A DNA stretch of 48,478 nt, from the NCBI GenBank assembly GCA_023091735.1, contig JALKBU010000320.1, positions 1 through 48,478 of the forward strand, read 5' to 3'. Under the pieces are notes generated by a model. The model had not been told where the DNA came from, searched no databases, and saw nothing but the letters and a program-made list of their open reading frames with translations. Position 1 is the stretch's first letter. Every line of letters begins with the position of its first letter. Both the position numbers and the translations under genes were made by a program. Of the stretch, positions 9,241 through 20,202 are shown piece by piece. The stretch is from Trichomonas tenax (Eukaryota; Parabasalia; Trichomonadida; Trichomonadidae).

Positions 9241-11044
9241 TATGCATTACATCTGCATAGCATTTTAACGCTATTTAACATCGAAAACATCACTGAATGT
9301 CAAATATTTACAATTTCTAATGATCGTGCGAAAAATGAATCAAAACACAATCAATGAGCAATTATAATTCTTCATTTTTATGATAGCAATGTACTATTAA
9401 CATTTGCAATAACTGTGGTATTGATTAAAAAGCATGTAAACATTTGCATAATGGTTTTTATCAATGGAATGTCTTCCAAAGAAAAGCGATTTATAAAGAT
9501 TGAATTTTAGATTATGAGCAATGTATTGACCATATTAAATATGAAATTCCTTATAAGAAGATAATCTTACAGATATTTCATTAATCTTGCAAAATCATTT
9601 GCGGGAGTATTTTGGTATTTATCAAATCTCAAGTATTTAGAAATTTACAATGTCATTATGTATAATATTGATTGGTAATTTAGTAGTTAACTGTTGATGT
9701 TCATATTTTAAGTCTATGAGTTGATTTTAAGCTATATATTATTTGAAGTGGCTTATAGAATAATTCTATGAGTAATATCAATTACATGACCAAAAATGTC
9801 GAAAAGTGACAATTTGCGGCTCGTCTCTGAACGCTGTGAACATCGCAGAGCTCTCCAAAGAGTCGCTACATCCAATAGAATCGAAAGTAACGAGGTGAGA
9901 TGGTTCAAAGCCTCTTCTTGCGATTGTAACAAATCAAAATTCTTAATTTTTTAGCGTGAAAGTTTGAAAAAATTGACATTGAAAGGAAATTGAAATCTTA
10001 AAGAAAGCACTTGAAATGAATGATGGTCAATGAAACTCTAAATATTGCATTCAATCGATCATCAAAATAATCATAATCGAAAGTACTCGATTTTAGCATT
10101 TCATTTAAAAATCTTTTCATATATGGTCACTAATTTCTTGAAACATGGCTCGTTAATCCTTGATTATCTCTATTATAATATCAATTTTCTTTTCTCTGTG
10201 GTCCTAAAATGCTCAGCATCAACTATAGCTTGTAAATATAAAATAATAATTATAGATTAAGCGAGGAATTTTCGAGATTTAATTAATTCAGCTTTTGTTG
10301 ATGATGAAATTAAGCTTTTGTAATATGTTTGGATATGCTATAGCCTATCACAGTGGGCATTTGAATTTTATATAAAAGCATGAAACAATACAAAATATAA
10401 GATACAAAAACACAATTACTGAAAATTCTTCATAGGGTAAACCACACAGAATAATGTATGACTATTTTTAGTGAATCAGTTTTATATCTAAACCTCTCAT
10501 AAAAAAATTATAAATATTAGATGAAGTGAACATGGATTTGTCAAATACACATCCAAGCTATTTCATTGGTCAAAATAAGAAGAGCGTAATCTTTGTCCAA
10601 TCAATTTCCAAAAATCACAATAAATTAATAAAGTCTTGTGAATGCGTGATATACGCATCGTAAGGACAGCCTTAGCTATTTTATCTTACAAACATAGATA
10701 AAGCTTTATCCTTGAAAAATTGTGAGCAAATTCTTGCCAATATTCAAGTTTTTTCACTAAATAATTACTCTACTGATATATCTGCATCCATTTTTATCCC
10801 TATTTTAAACAAAAAATCAATCCAAAATTTCCACATTAATCTGATTTTTACACAAATTTAGGTATTATAAAATCGAATATTAAGAAAATTGATTTTTAAA
10901 TCATATATGACACAAAATGGTAACGTATAACAAAAAAGTTTACAACATTTAAAATTATTTGGTCTCCCTCAGAATTCCATTAAATAAAGTTATCAATTAT
11001 TTGTTTACCGATTTGAATGATCATTGTCAATTATAATTGGCTGA
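9241..11044. other. Intergenic region containing one GC-richer island
   Basis: Mostly AT-rich DNA without credible genes, apart from the small frame at 9796-9954. The final 40 bases contain GATCATTGTCAATTATAA and are the likely promoter of the initiator-binding-domain gene. Confidence 0.5.
9796..9954 (+). CDS. Possible small basic protein of 52 residues
   Basis: The first 33 codons (starting MSKSDNLRLVSERCEHRR) have clearly higher GC and gene-like codon choice (CGG CTC GTC, CGC, GTC GCT) than the surrounding DNA. The frame ends at TAG. Alternatively, a GT...AG pair (GTGAGATGG to ATTTTTTAG, about 60 bp) would splice it to RESLKKLTLKGN and a stop. These splice sites do not match the trichomonad consensus I know (GTATGT...ACTAACACACAG), so splicing is doubtful. 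A structured non-coding RNA is another possibility. Family unknown. Confidence 0.35.
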   Translation: MSKSDNLRLVSERCEHRRALQRVATSNRIESNEVRWFKASSCDCNKSKFLIF

Positions 11045-11692
11045 ATGGAGCAGGCAGAGAACGCGCAGGAGCAAGAACCGGACTTTTTGCGCATCCTTAC
11101 GAACGAAGACAGGGAAAAATACAAACAATTGCGCAACAAGTTTTGTAACTACGGACATGATCTGAATCAGATACAAAATTTCGACGATATTATTAGTGCG
11201 ATTAAGGACTTTTCGGTGAGAGGCGACGAGTTTGACGGCGCTAGAGCGAATGTTTGTGGAATTTGTCAATTGAATAATGGAATTGCTGTAAATCCTCAAC
11301 ACTTATCTTATATGATCGGTAATTCTAAGAACACAATTGATTACGCGTTTAACAAATTAAATTATCAAAACGCGCCCCAGACATCTGAATTAATCGAAAA
11401 AATGCCTCAGTTAAGGGGCAATGTTCGTGAACTTCGCATGTGGTCTGTCAAGAGGCTGTGTGATATGACACCTGCACCAAAAGTAAATATGTCGCGTAAG
11501 GTTATAATTCAACAAAAATCACTTTCTCCACTTCCACCATTACAAGCTGCAGGAATTTTCAAGAACCAGTGGAGCTATGAAGATTACCGCGAGGCTGAAG
11601 CGAACCAAGAACCAAATCAAGATCAAACATTCTTCGATGACCCGTTCAGCATTCCGCTTAATATGTGGAATGATGATGAAATGCCTCAATGA
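11045..11692 (+). CDS. Initiator-binding-domain (IBP39-like) protein
   Basis: A 215-residue protein that I match by recollection to the trichomonad family built on the IBP39 initiator-binding domain, a winged helix that recognises the TCA(Y)(W) initiator element. The N-terminal 140 residues carry the recognisable stretches LRNKFCNYGHDLN, IKDFSVRGDEFD and NVCGICQLNNGIAVN. These are followed by a helix-turn-helix-like QHLSYMIGNSKNTI and then NVRELRMWSV. The C-terminus is a Pro/Gln/Asp-rich tail, possibly an activation or polymerase-contact region. The family is large in trichomonads, so this is more likely a paralogue than the basal initiator factor. Predicted to be nuclear. Confidence 0.65.
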   Translation: MEQAENAQEQEPDFLRILTNEDREKYKQLRNKFCNYGHDLNQIQNFDDIISAIKDFSVRGDEFDGARANVCGICQLNNGIAVNPQHLSYMIGNSKNTIDYAFNKLNYQNAPQTSELIEKMPQLRGNVRELRMWSVKRLCDMTPAPKVNMSRKVIIQQKSLSPLPPLQAAGIFKNQWSYEDYREAEANQEPNQDQTFFDDPFSIPLNMWNDDEMPQ

Positions 11693-11983
11693 GCTTTGTT
11701 ATGTTTCATCTGTGAATAGTTGTTTGAATTTTTTTTGTTTGAAATCCTCTAAATACTAATTTGTTGTTTGAATCATCATCTCTCTGATCAATCTCTCCAA
11801 AAAATCAACTACTTAATCAATTTAATTAACTTAAGGACTTGGATACAAAAAATTAAGTTTTTGATTTTCGATAACTCGATATGTGTTAATTTTAATGATA
11901 TAGAATTAATATGTAGGACTAGCATAGTGTTAAGCAGGTAAAAATGGCCGAATTTGTTGATCAAACACATAAATATAAAAAAT

Positions 11984-13066
11984 TTACTCGAACAATTCAG
12001 TCAAAGACTCTGGAATTTCAAAGTTGGAAACTCCCAAGAACGGCGCCGTACTATACTTCAGCCTGATGAACTTAGATTCTTCTCTATCAGGTATTGTTAA
12101 CACTTCATAAGCATCTTTAATGTGCTCGGCCAAGTTTTCTAGTGTGTAACATGTATATCCCTCCAATGTATCGTCCCATGGTGCCTTTCCATAGTACACA
12201 CGAGTAATGACGATCACTGTTGCAACGATTGCTGAAGGTCTAACATCGATGAAGTTTGAGCATGTCATGATGACCTCCATGATGTATCTCGCGAAGAGCA
12301 TCGACTCTTGCGTCTGTCCACTGATTCTCAGCAGATAACTCAAGAAAAAGTAAGGAGTCGGGAAAGCGAAGTCGTAACCTACGATGTTGGCAAGCTGCAT
12401 CTCCTTTTTACGTAATTCTTCTTTCGTAAAAATGTTCTTAGCACAATTTACCGCGATTTCAACTTGAATTGGTATAATATCTTCCATTTTGGACGCTATA
12501 AGTAATGAAGCGCATCCAAATACTTGCATATTATCTGCATTTATAACTGTTAAGTTAACAGCTCTGTCGAAGAGACCGATAGCGCGATATAACGTTCTTG
12601 TATTTAATTGAGCTTTGTAATGTATTCTGTCAATCCAATCTATGAGAACACCGCGCTGTTTAGCTGTTAATTCCGGCTTAACTAAACAATTTGGATACTT
12701 TAATTCTCTTTCGCGCATTGTTCTGAAAATAATATGCTCATAATGTGTAACGTCCTGTGCATCATCTAGATCACCTATTGGAACCTCTTTATGAACAAAC
12801 TTTTCCTGAATAATTTCATCTTCGCTGTTAATTTCTTCTTCAGTGCTATGCTTTTCCTCATTTTCCATCAGAACGATGTCTATTTCATCAGGAATCTTCT
12901 CCTTTTTCCTCATTAAGTCCGATGTTATTTCGGATTTAACGCTCTTCTTCAATTGGCCATTAAAAATTCCGGAAAGAGGTCTCGCATGAGATTTTTGGTT
13001 TAAATTCGGATCTACGTTCTCCACTTTGCCTTCACCATGGTGGCTTTTGAAGAAGAAAGCACGCAT
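11984..13066 (-). CDS. Mitotic-type (A/B) cyclin
   Basis: Regulatory subunit for a cyclin-dependent kinase. The N-terminal cyclin box has RGVLIDWIDRIH (the MRAILVDWL-type motif) and LLIASKMEDI, which holds the Lys and Glu that normally contact the kinase. A second cyclin fold follows from TPYFFLSYLLR. The N-terminal 100 residues are acidic and disordered, with RPLSGIFNG, weakly reminiscent of a destruction box. The frame is open for 39 further codons upstream (to 13183). Those codons are extremely AT-rich, while normal codon use begins at the internal ATG (MRAFFFKSHHGEG), so I place the start there. Total length is about 360 residues. Whether it is A- or B-type is not clear. Confidence 0.88.
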   Translation of the reverse strand: MRAFFFKSHHGEGKVENVDPNLNQKSHARPLSGIFNGQLKKSVKSEITSDLMRKKEKIPDEIDIVLMENEEKHSTEEEINSEDEIIQEKFVHKEVPIGDLDDAQDVTHYEHIIFRTMRERELKYPNCLVKPELTAKQRGVLIDWIDRIHYKAQLNTRTLYRAIGLFDRAVNLTVINADNMQVFGCASLLIASKMEDIIPIQVEIAVNCAKNIFTKEELRKKEMQLANIVGYDFAFPTPYFFLSYLLRISGQTQESMLFARYIMEVIMTCSNFIDVRPSAIVATVIVITRVYYGKAPWDDTLEGYTCYTLENLAEHIKDAYEVLTIPDREESKFIRLKYSTAPFLGVSNFEIPESLTELFE

Positions 13067-13183
13067 AGATTTTTGATTTTTAAACGTTCGTAACTCAAAA
13101 CTTTTTTCTAATTTTGACTTTAAAAATAGGCTTTGGATGGTATATTTATAGATAAAATCTTTAATATTTTTCTTAATTGTCAT

Positions 13184-13877
13184 CTCGGTATTTCGTTTTC
13201 CATGAAAATAGGGCCCCTTGCTGTTATAGCTCCAGGTGGTCCATCCAAGTAATCTATGAAATAGAAATTACCAATCTTGCTATATAAATAATATCTGAAT
13301 AATATATGCATACAAAACACGGAAATACACGGTTCCCTTGATATACATTAAAAAGTTGTTGCTTCATATTAACAAGGAGTATTGGGAATAATTTGATTAT
13401 TATTTGTGACATGTAAATTAGAATATGAAATGTAAAAGGTAGTGATGTCGAATTTTCTATATTTTACATGGCAGAGTTTGGCACTTCTCGTCAAAAATAT
13501 ACTTAAAAAATCGCTTTTTCGAGAGAGTTTTGACCGAATATCTATTAGTAAAAAGTGCACTTATTATTATATTCTAATCGCCCTTGCAAAGTAGCAAAGT
13601 AATCGTTATATATATATACAGATAATGAATCAAATTGATCAACTACAAAAATAATGAAAATTGAACAAAACATTCAGGTATTGAACTTGGCTTGGGCGAA
13701 ATGGATAAGAGCATTATTTAGAAAAGCCTCAAAAATTGAAAAACCATCAATATTTTTATCATCAATCAATCATAAATTTTGAATACTAAATTAAAAGCAA
13801 TCACTGTTGTATGCTTAGAATATTAATGTGAATGATATAAAACTGACATTTTTCTAATGATCAAATTAAAACAAATT
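13184..13877. other. Intergenic region
   Basis: AT-rich, without a supported gene. It contains AATAGGGCCCC at about 13208, resembling the AATAGGGCCCT near 19732, and a short TA run near 13607. It ends at the first decayed copy of the tandem family. Confidence 0.4.
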
Positions 13878-13878
13878 G

Positions 13879-14559
13879 TAAAGCCAAATTTCTGATTTAC
13901 ACGTTTTCATCAATGACAATGTTGATGAAAACTTTCTTCACTACACAACATTTGATGATGCGCAGTGGCAATTAGTTTTTTATCATAACACCTTTTTGAA
14001 AGTTGAATTTTTCAACGCAACAAGTGCATATAAGTACTTTAGTCCGAGCAGATACAGTGTGCTATACATGTTGGACAAATATCCAGAAAGATATAAAATT
14101 AAAGGAAATTACGAATTTCTTCTCCATTATCCACAGTGTGTTGGCTCAAATGGCATTTCATACAACAGATGGAGGCAAACTCTATCACCAACTGTTCAGA
14201 GAGAAAATTCAACTCAGAAAGATGCGAATGATCACTATGTTCTCGGTTATGAAGCAGATCCTAAACAAATTGGATTCTCTTCAGAGTATTGGGGTGGATT
14301 AGTGCGATGTCAAAGTACAGATATGAGTTTTATTGATGGTTCTATTAATCATCCTAATTGGTATTTTTCAATAGGATCCTATTACCAATATAATGGTGGA
14401 CTATTTCCTGGTCCCGCCGGTGATGTTTCTATTGTTGCTTTGTATGCAAGAGTGAATATAAAGTTTGTTGATTGTGCAAAAGTAACTTGCAAAGTGTTAT
14501 TGCTGAGATCAAAATGTCTTCATTTGAATTTATATTCTTTCATTTCTATGGAATCATAA
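13879..14559 (+). pseudogene. Decayed gene copy 1 of an unrecognised trichomonad family
   Basis: An open frame runs for about 226 codons from a TAA but has no in-frame ATG at its beginning. The first methionine lies well inside, at LYMLDKYPERYK. Phrases include FDDAQWQLVFYHNT, GISYNRWRQTLSPT, YWGGLVRCQS and NWYFSIGSYY, a Trp-rich beta-type domain. The DNA shares long near-identical stretches with the next copy. The missing start and the neighbouring broken copies suggest a 5'-truncated relic, although use of a non-ATG start or an unseen 5' exon cannot be excluded. Function unknown. Confidence 0.55.
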
Positions 14560-14692
14560 TTTCTCTTGAAAGTCTAAAAAATTCATTTTATAAAGAATGA
14601 TATTAACTTGTTACATTCACTAATAAATCAGGCATCGTAATTCAAGAAAATTTCAAGGTTATCATTTTTAATGAAAGAAAAATTAATAAAGT

Positions 14693-15375
14693 GAAAATGA
14701 AGAGATTTCAGATTTATGCGTTCATATCGATGAAGAGATCAATGAAAACTATTTGCTGTACAAAGTATTCGATAATGTTTCATGGCAATTATTTTTCTAT
14801 CACAACACTTCAATAAAAGTTGAATATTTTAATAAAGATAATGTAATTTAATTCTTCGGTCAATACAGATACAGCGTTCTCTACACGTTAGACAAATATC
14901 CAGAACGATATAAGATCGATGATAAGTATGAATTTCTCCTTTATTATCCTGAACTTGTTGGTGCAAATGGCATTTCATACAACAGATGGAGGCAAACTCT
15001 ATCACCAACTGTTCAGACAGAAAATTCAACTCAATTAGATGCAAATGATCACTATGTTCTCGGAGATGAAGCAGACCCTAAACAAATTGGATTTACCACT
15101 AGATATTGGGCGGATTGGCACTCAATCAAAAGTCAGATAAAGGTCTTATAGCAAGTTTGATAAATCATATGCTTTGGCATTATACCATTGGCTCTTATGG
15201 AAATGAGTTTATTGGAACTATTCCAGGCCCTTTAAATATGGTAAAATGTATTGCACTATTCGCTAGAGTTAATTCAATTGTTTATTCATGTAAAGTTAAT
15301 ACTTATAATTCAGGGAGATTGCCATTCATAAGCCCCAAAATATATTTATATGTGTTTATAACTTTTGAATATTAA
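14693..15375 (+). pseudogene. Decayed gene copy 2 of the same family
   Basis: It aligns along its length with the preceding copy, for example VSWQLFFYHNT, DKYPERYKIDDKYEF and GISYNRWRQTLSPT. It contains an in-frame TAA near 14848, another stop (CAA to TAG) within the conserved patch near 15035, and a frameshift near 15108. It is clearly non-functional. A patch of about 90 bp around 14970-15062 is almost identical to 14157-14249 although the flanks have diverged. Confidence 0.75.
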
Positions 15376-15445
15376 ATAGAAACAAAATCATCGTTGATGT
15401 GAATTCATTTAAGAAATTTATAAAAGAAAAATGTGTTTTCTCATG

Positions 15446-15600
15446 AAATTCATTTCTAAAGCCATCCTTTGATGATGTCCAGTTGCAATTGAACATTACA
15501 TCGAATATATATGCTATCAAAAAAGAAGCATACAATGAAGTTGGTGCTTCAATTTTCCAGAAAAACGCATCATGTGAAGAATATCATAATATATTTACAA
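15446..15600 (+). pseudogene. Probable third, heavily decayed copy
   Basis: A short stretch (CCATCCTTTGATGATGTCC onward) aligns with the FDDAQWQL segment of the first copy and then decays. Only a remnant of the family's beginning is visible before the downstream convergent gene. Confidence 0.3.
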
Positions 15601-15618
15601 ACAATAAATAAACATAAT

Positions 15619-18600
15619 TCATGATAAATATGGGGAAAGCTTTGCTTCCATCTCTTCAAGTTTCATTTCCATCTCTTTCTGGAGTGCTTGGGATTTCAGA
15701 TGACTTGCTGCATAAAGTTTATGATGCTCAACACCTTCGCGGTTCTTTTCTAAGAAATCTTCAAATGCATTCTTCAATTTCAAACGATACTTGGCATACA
15801 CTTGCTCATCAAAATCTTTGATCGAAGCATCGCCAAGGAAGACTTCAGCGATCCTTAAGACGCCTTTGTTAACAGACACGAGAATATTACCACTCAAAAT
15901 GATCTGCAGATTTTCAAATGTTCCATGATTGATTGCTGTATCCAAATTGATGACTCGACTGTGCAATTGCCTATACGCAACACGGATTGGTGGCATTTTA
16001 ACTGTGATTTCTTTCACAACAAGTGATCTCATTGACACACTTGGCAATTTGTCTGCTGTCACCAAAACATTCCTTTCAAGCCATTGGTGCTCAATATCGC
16101 CTTGTGCTGCACCGGATTCAGTGAATGGTGACTCATAATAGAAATTGTTGACGAAGTGGAAGTTATCGAACTTTGTCAAATCAAGTTCGCTGACGCCTTT
16201 CTTGTAAGGAGTGATGAATGTGACTCTGAAGTAGACTTTTTCTTTGTCTTTCTTCATTTCTTCTGTTATTTCCTCTTTGCTTTGAATAACAACAACTTTA
16301 ACTCCTTTCCCAAATTGCTTGCTCAATTGGTTTGTGTAGTACTTGCAAACTTCGAGTAATCTCGATAATTTTGGAAAATGAGCAACGAAAACTAATCCAT
16401 TCTCATGTCCGAATAATCGACCATAAAAAGCAACTCTAAAGTAATTGCCGAAATATCTCTTATCATCAGATATGAGTTTGTTCATCATCTGTTCTTTCTT
16501 GCTCGTATAGAAGCTGTTGAATATAAACTGGCACAAAGGGACGATATCATCAATGAATGTCATTCCCCACTCGTAATACTTAAGATTGATACAAGCATCG
16601 ATTGTTTCGTTAACTTTCTTCTTGAGGTATTCATTATTGAAGTAATCCGTGTATATTCCGGAATACTGTTTGATTATTGGAGCAATATTCGCAGAAGTGG
16701 GACAGATATTAGAAAATGGATGATTTGTGTTGAAAATGTCCTGAATTTTGCCAATATATATCATATGCTCAACGAGATATGCAACAAGATAAAATCTGGA
16801 CTGCACTTCTTCAGCACTCCATCGTTGTTCATGGTAGAAATCTATAATTTTGTTGGTGACTTCAACAGTTGCATCTGGTGAATGTTTAACAACTTTTGCG
16901 ATCTCTAATAAGTCGTTTTCTGCATGCTTGTAATTGAGAACACGTTGATAAAGTGCTTTAGTTGTCTCAGTATTGAGCAATGAAACGTCCTTGAAGTACT
17001 TGTTATTTGTTAGTTGAATAGCATAAGTTAAAATCGTTCGACTTCTGATGATTGTGTTATAAAACTTCTTTTCAGTCTCGTATATTATTCCAAAAAGAGA
17101 ATAAGCTTCAGGATAAGCGCATGCGAACATGAAGAGTCTTGAGCAGAAATGAGAAAGATCTGGGTCACGTTTCTTGAAGATTTCTTTATATACTAAGATT
17201 TTGCCAATTAATTCAGTTGCGATCCGAAAACAATTGATTACCATATTTGGAATCATATCATAAACGAACTTTGTGATCTGTGGTAAGTTTCGAGAACTCA
17301 GAGCTTTGTTTAAGAATGTAAGAGCAGAAAGTTGGAATCTTGGATCATCAAGATAAATCGATGAAATAACATCATTGTGATTAACTTTTGGCCACCATTC
17401 TTGGAACATTTCATCATCAATGTTCTCGAGACAAAACATTGCGAATGGGCATTTCTCTATTGGGAACAAAAATGATATTGGAGGCAGCATTCTTGTCAAA
17501 ACAGCTTTTGTTAATTCTGGCGAGAAATTTGCAAAACACATCAAAAGTTTGTCGAGAACTCTGTGATCTTTTGATTGACAAACTAATGATAATGTCATTA
17601 CACTCGAATTGCAGTTAATGAAGCATTCGGCAACATGCCTTGGCGTGAGAACATTATAATAGAAGGAATTGGCATCGCCTTTGATATCGACAAGTTTTGT
17701 ATAAACTTTGTAGACAATCTCTGAACCAGCAGAAGGGAAATTAAGTGCAATCATGCAATTAGCGAATCTGGCAATATGATCTAGTCTTTTAATATCAACG
17801 AGTTTACTAACTAAGTCGAGGCATTCAATTCTTGAGTCTTTCTTATGATTGCCTTTCAACGCGAGTGAAATAATGTACCAAATAACGTGCGGTGACTCAG
17901 GCAAATACTGATTGAGTTTTGTGATTGTTTCCTTGAAATCCATTGGCTGGCCGAGCTCCATGGCATAAGCATAGACGAGCTTTGAGTTGTGCTCGTTGAT
18001 TAAATCATCCAACATTTGTATTCCTTTTTCAAAGTCTTTGATTAATGTGTTTTCCGCAATTCTTAGTAAAGAAAAGAAGTTTCTCTTTTGGCTTCCTTTT
18101 GGATCAAGAGAACTATCAATAATAATTCTTGGATCACGAACATCATAAACAATTGTGTCAATCAATTCGAATTTCTCTGGATTGTTAATCTTGATGTTGT
18201 ATATTTCGAGTTGTATTGCCATTTCATTTGTGTTTGGTGTTGGAAGATCGAAGCAGAATTTCTCGTTAAATACAACCAGTCCTTCTTTGTTCTTTGGGAC
18301 ATTCAATCTTGATACTGCTGAAGCAGTTCTATCTTTCGAATATTGGCCTATATACGCATTAACTTTTGTCTTCGTTTTGCGATTTAACAAAGCAACTTTG
18401 CAAATAACGCTGTCCATTTCTCCAGAGATTAACAAACTTTCTAATGGGAAAATAACATGATGTCTGAACTTGTATGATGGCGTCTGGTCACTTAAATCTA
18501 ATGATCTGGCGACTCTAAATCCTTTTATTATGCTTCCTTTATATAAAAGACGGGCTTTGACGATGATTGGAATATTTAATGTGTTTGTTCTCTCAGGACT

Positions 18601-19509
18601 TGTTAATGCGTGTTTTATCATCGATTTATTGGGCTGCGATGAAATAGGAATCGGCAATGGGAAACTAAATCCATCTGGTTTATCAACTATATCCTTGACA
18701 TAAGCCGCTGTCCATGCGAATGTTTCCAAAACGGTCGTTTGTTGGCTCCATTGATTCAAAATTTGATTTTTCACTGCTTTTTCTGTTTCTGGGTTCGAAT
18801 CACGATAGTAATTGAGGAGCTCACTGCCGTGGTTGAAATGAAATGGGTGCGCGAGCGTTACAATGAGCGCAGTTTCAGGATTTGGCTGAGGCATTTCAAA
18901 TGCAAAATCTAATGTGTTTTTAAATGTCTTTTTGGTGGCAAAGTCCTTCTCACACTGTTTGGGTATCCAATCAAGCATTTCTGAAACAATATCTTCTCCA
19001 TCAAAAAGATAAGCGCGAACAACAATAAGTGAGCCGGGAACTAAGTTGATTTTGATATCGTGGAATCGTATTGATAGATATACCGCATTCTCCATTGGAA
19101 ACGGCTGAAAATATTTGAACATTCGTGATCTTGGCGATGAAGGCGGATTAACGCTGTACGTAGCCATGTATTTCGCGAGACTTATTCCGTACGCTTTTGA
19201 ATTCGTGGCCTTTTGCCCATTAACAACGTCTTTTAGATTTTTGAAATTTGGTTTTACTGACTTTTTTAGGATAATTTCGTAGTCATTGTTCTGCTTGGCC
19301 GATTTTACCTTCCCAAAGAACAAATCTACTATCAGTTCACCATTAAAATTCTCGAGATTGATTGGAAAATTCGCGAAATAATCTTTGTGGAAGATGTTAT
19401 CCGTCATCTTCGGCTTCACCATCGCCGGGATGCACCACTTTTCTTCGAGTGCTGCAACAAGACAGTCGGGTTTCTCGTTATGTTCCTTCCACGTCTCCCT
19501 CCTGCTCAT
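15619..19509 (-). CDS. DOCK-family guanine nucleotide exchange factor
   Basis: About 1296 residues. The C-terminal DHR-2 exchange domain is recognisable by YFRVAFYGRLFG (about 1020), followed by VKVVVIQSKEE and ITPYKKG. It continues with NFYYESPFTESG...HQW (about 1120-1145), VLVTADKLPSVSMRSLVV and MPPIRVAYRQL. In characterised DOCK proteins this domain activates Rac or Cdc42 GTPases and so drives actin remodelling. The N-terminal part has two C2-like beta-rich stretches (around 130-280 and 310-450), at least one probably the lipid-binding DHR-1. The middle is an armadillo-like helical region. A Lys/Glu coiled coil ends the protein. The frame is open 36 codons further upstream. I chose the internal ATG (MSRRETWKEHN) because TGATAAAACTTTCAGTT, resembling other start regions here, lies directly before it. 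Confidence 0.85.
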   Translation of the reverse strand: MSRRETWKEHNEKPDCLVAALEEKWCIPAMVKPKMTDNIFHKDYFANFPINLENFNGELIVDLFFGKVKSAKQNNDYEIILKKSVKPNFKNLKDVVNGQKATNSKAYGISLAKYMATYSVNPPSSPRSRMFKYFQPFPMENAVYLSIRFHDIKINLVPGSLIVVRAYLFDGEDIVSEMLDWIPKQCEKDFATKKTFKNTLDFAFEMPQPNPETALIVTLAHPFHFNHGSELLNYYRDSNPETEKAVKNQILNQWSQQTTVLETFAWTAAYVKDIVDKPDGFSFPLPIPISSQPNKSMIKHALTSPERTNTLNIPIIVKARLLYKGSIIKGFRVARSLDLSDQTPSYKFRHHVIFPLESLLISGEMDSVICKVALLNRKTKTKVNAYIGQYSKDRTASAVSRLNVPKNKEGLVVFNEKFCFDLPTPNTNEMAIQLEIYNIKINNPEKFELIDTIVYDVRDPRIIIDSSLDPKGSQKRNFFSLLRIAENTLIKDFEKGIQMLDDLINEHNSKLVYAYAMELGQPMDFKETITKLNQYLPESPHVIWYIISLALKGNHKKDSRIECLDLVSKLVDIKRLDHIARFANCMIALNFPSAGSEIVYKVYTKLVDIKGDANSFYYNVLTPRHVAECFINCNSSVMTLSLVCQSKDHRVLDKLLMCFANFSPELTKAVLTRMLPPISFLFPIEKCPFAMFCLENIDDEMFQEWWPKVNHNDVISSIYLDDPRFQLSALTFLNKALSSRNLPQITKFVYDMIPNMVINCFRIATELIGKILVYKEIFKKRDPDLSHFCSRLFMFACAYPEAYSLFGIIYETEKKFYNTIIRSRTILTYAIQLTNNKYFKDVSLLNTETTKALYQRVLNYKHAENDLLEIAKVVKHSPDATVEVTNKIIDFYHEQRWSAEEVQSRFYLVAYLVEHMIYIGKIQDIFNTNHPFSNICPTSANIAPIIKQYSGIYTDYFNNEYLKKKVNETIDACINLKYYEWGMTFIDDIVPLCQFIFNSFYTSKKEQMMNKLISDDKRYFGNYFRVAFYGRLFGHENGLVFVAHFPKLSRLLEVCKYYTNQLSKQFGKGVKVVVIQSKEEITEEMKKDKEKVYFRVTFITPYKKGVSELDLTKFDNFHFVNNFYYESPFTESGAAQGDIEHQWLERNVLVTADKLPSVSMRSLVVKEITVKMPPIRVAYRQLHSRVINLDTAINHGTFENLQIILSGNILVSVNKGVLRIAEVFLGDASIKDFDEQVYAKYRLKLKNAFEDFLEKNREGVEHHKLYAASHLKSQALQKEMEMKLEEMEAKLSPYLS

Positions 19510-19856
19510 AACTGAAAGTTTTATCAAAATCTTTGACCATCTGACAGCTATAAGCTCAATTTTAGTAGTATACAGATTGTGATTTTTCGGGGTAATCCAA
19601 AATTTGTCTAACCCCAAAAAATCAGCAATCTGAGAATATCCATAATTATGATTTCCCCAATATATAAAATAAACAATTTCCCTATCATTTATATCAAAAT
19701 CTCAATAAATTTCTATAATTTGTTATTAAAATAGGGCCCTGATAGGACTATTAAAATTCTTATTGTTATGATTTATTAAATTGATGAAAATAAAATATAA
19801 TTTTTATATATTACGAAAAAATTAATATATTTTTTCTTCTAATAAATAATAAATAA

Positions 19857-20115
19857 TGGAATACACAGAACAAGATATTCTTAATTTAACACAGGAACAA
19901 TTTAATGAAATTTCATTGGTGGAAATCCTAAAGAAGATGATGAAGAAAATGTTAAATATAAATTATATACTATTTATAAAAATCTTTTGAAAATTACTGA
20001 ATGTGCTCATGAAAATATTTCTGAACTAAAACGTGCTAAGAAAAATAAAGTTATAACTATCTTAAATAATATCATATTGAAACTTAACGAATGTGATTTG
20101 GTGTTACACGTTTGA
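19857..20115 (+). pseudogene. Frameshifted small ORF, possible Polinton debris
   Basis: Starts MEYTEQDILNLTQEQF and shifts frame near 19918. It continues in a second frame with KYKLYTIYKNLLKITEC and ELKRAKKNK, ending at a shared TGA. Restricted codon use (mostly A/T-ending) differs from host genes and matches the adjacent reverse-strand fragments. No domain recognised. The Maverick/Polinton link rests on neighbours and composition. Confidence 0.4.
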
Positions 20116-20202
20116 TTTATTCTTGAAATATACAACTATAATAAATAGCAAAATTATTAATCCCATTTAATAAAAATAAAAATTTATTTTAGGACCAATA
20201 TT

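Noticed and set aside
18780..18800. GGGTTCGAATCAC as a possible tRNA B box
   Set aside because: Lies inside the DOCK coding sequence with no cloverleaf around it.
13208..19742. AATAGGGCCC at both 13208 and 19732 as possible element ends
   Set aside because: Only about 11 bases are shared, in the same orientation, enclosing ordinary host genes; no further similarity.
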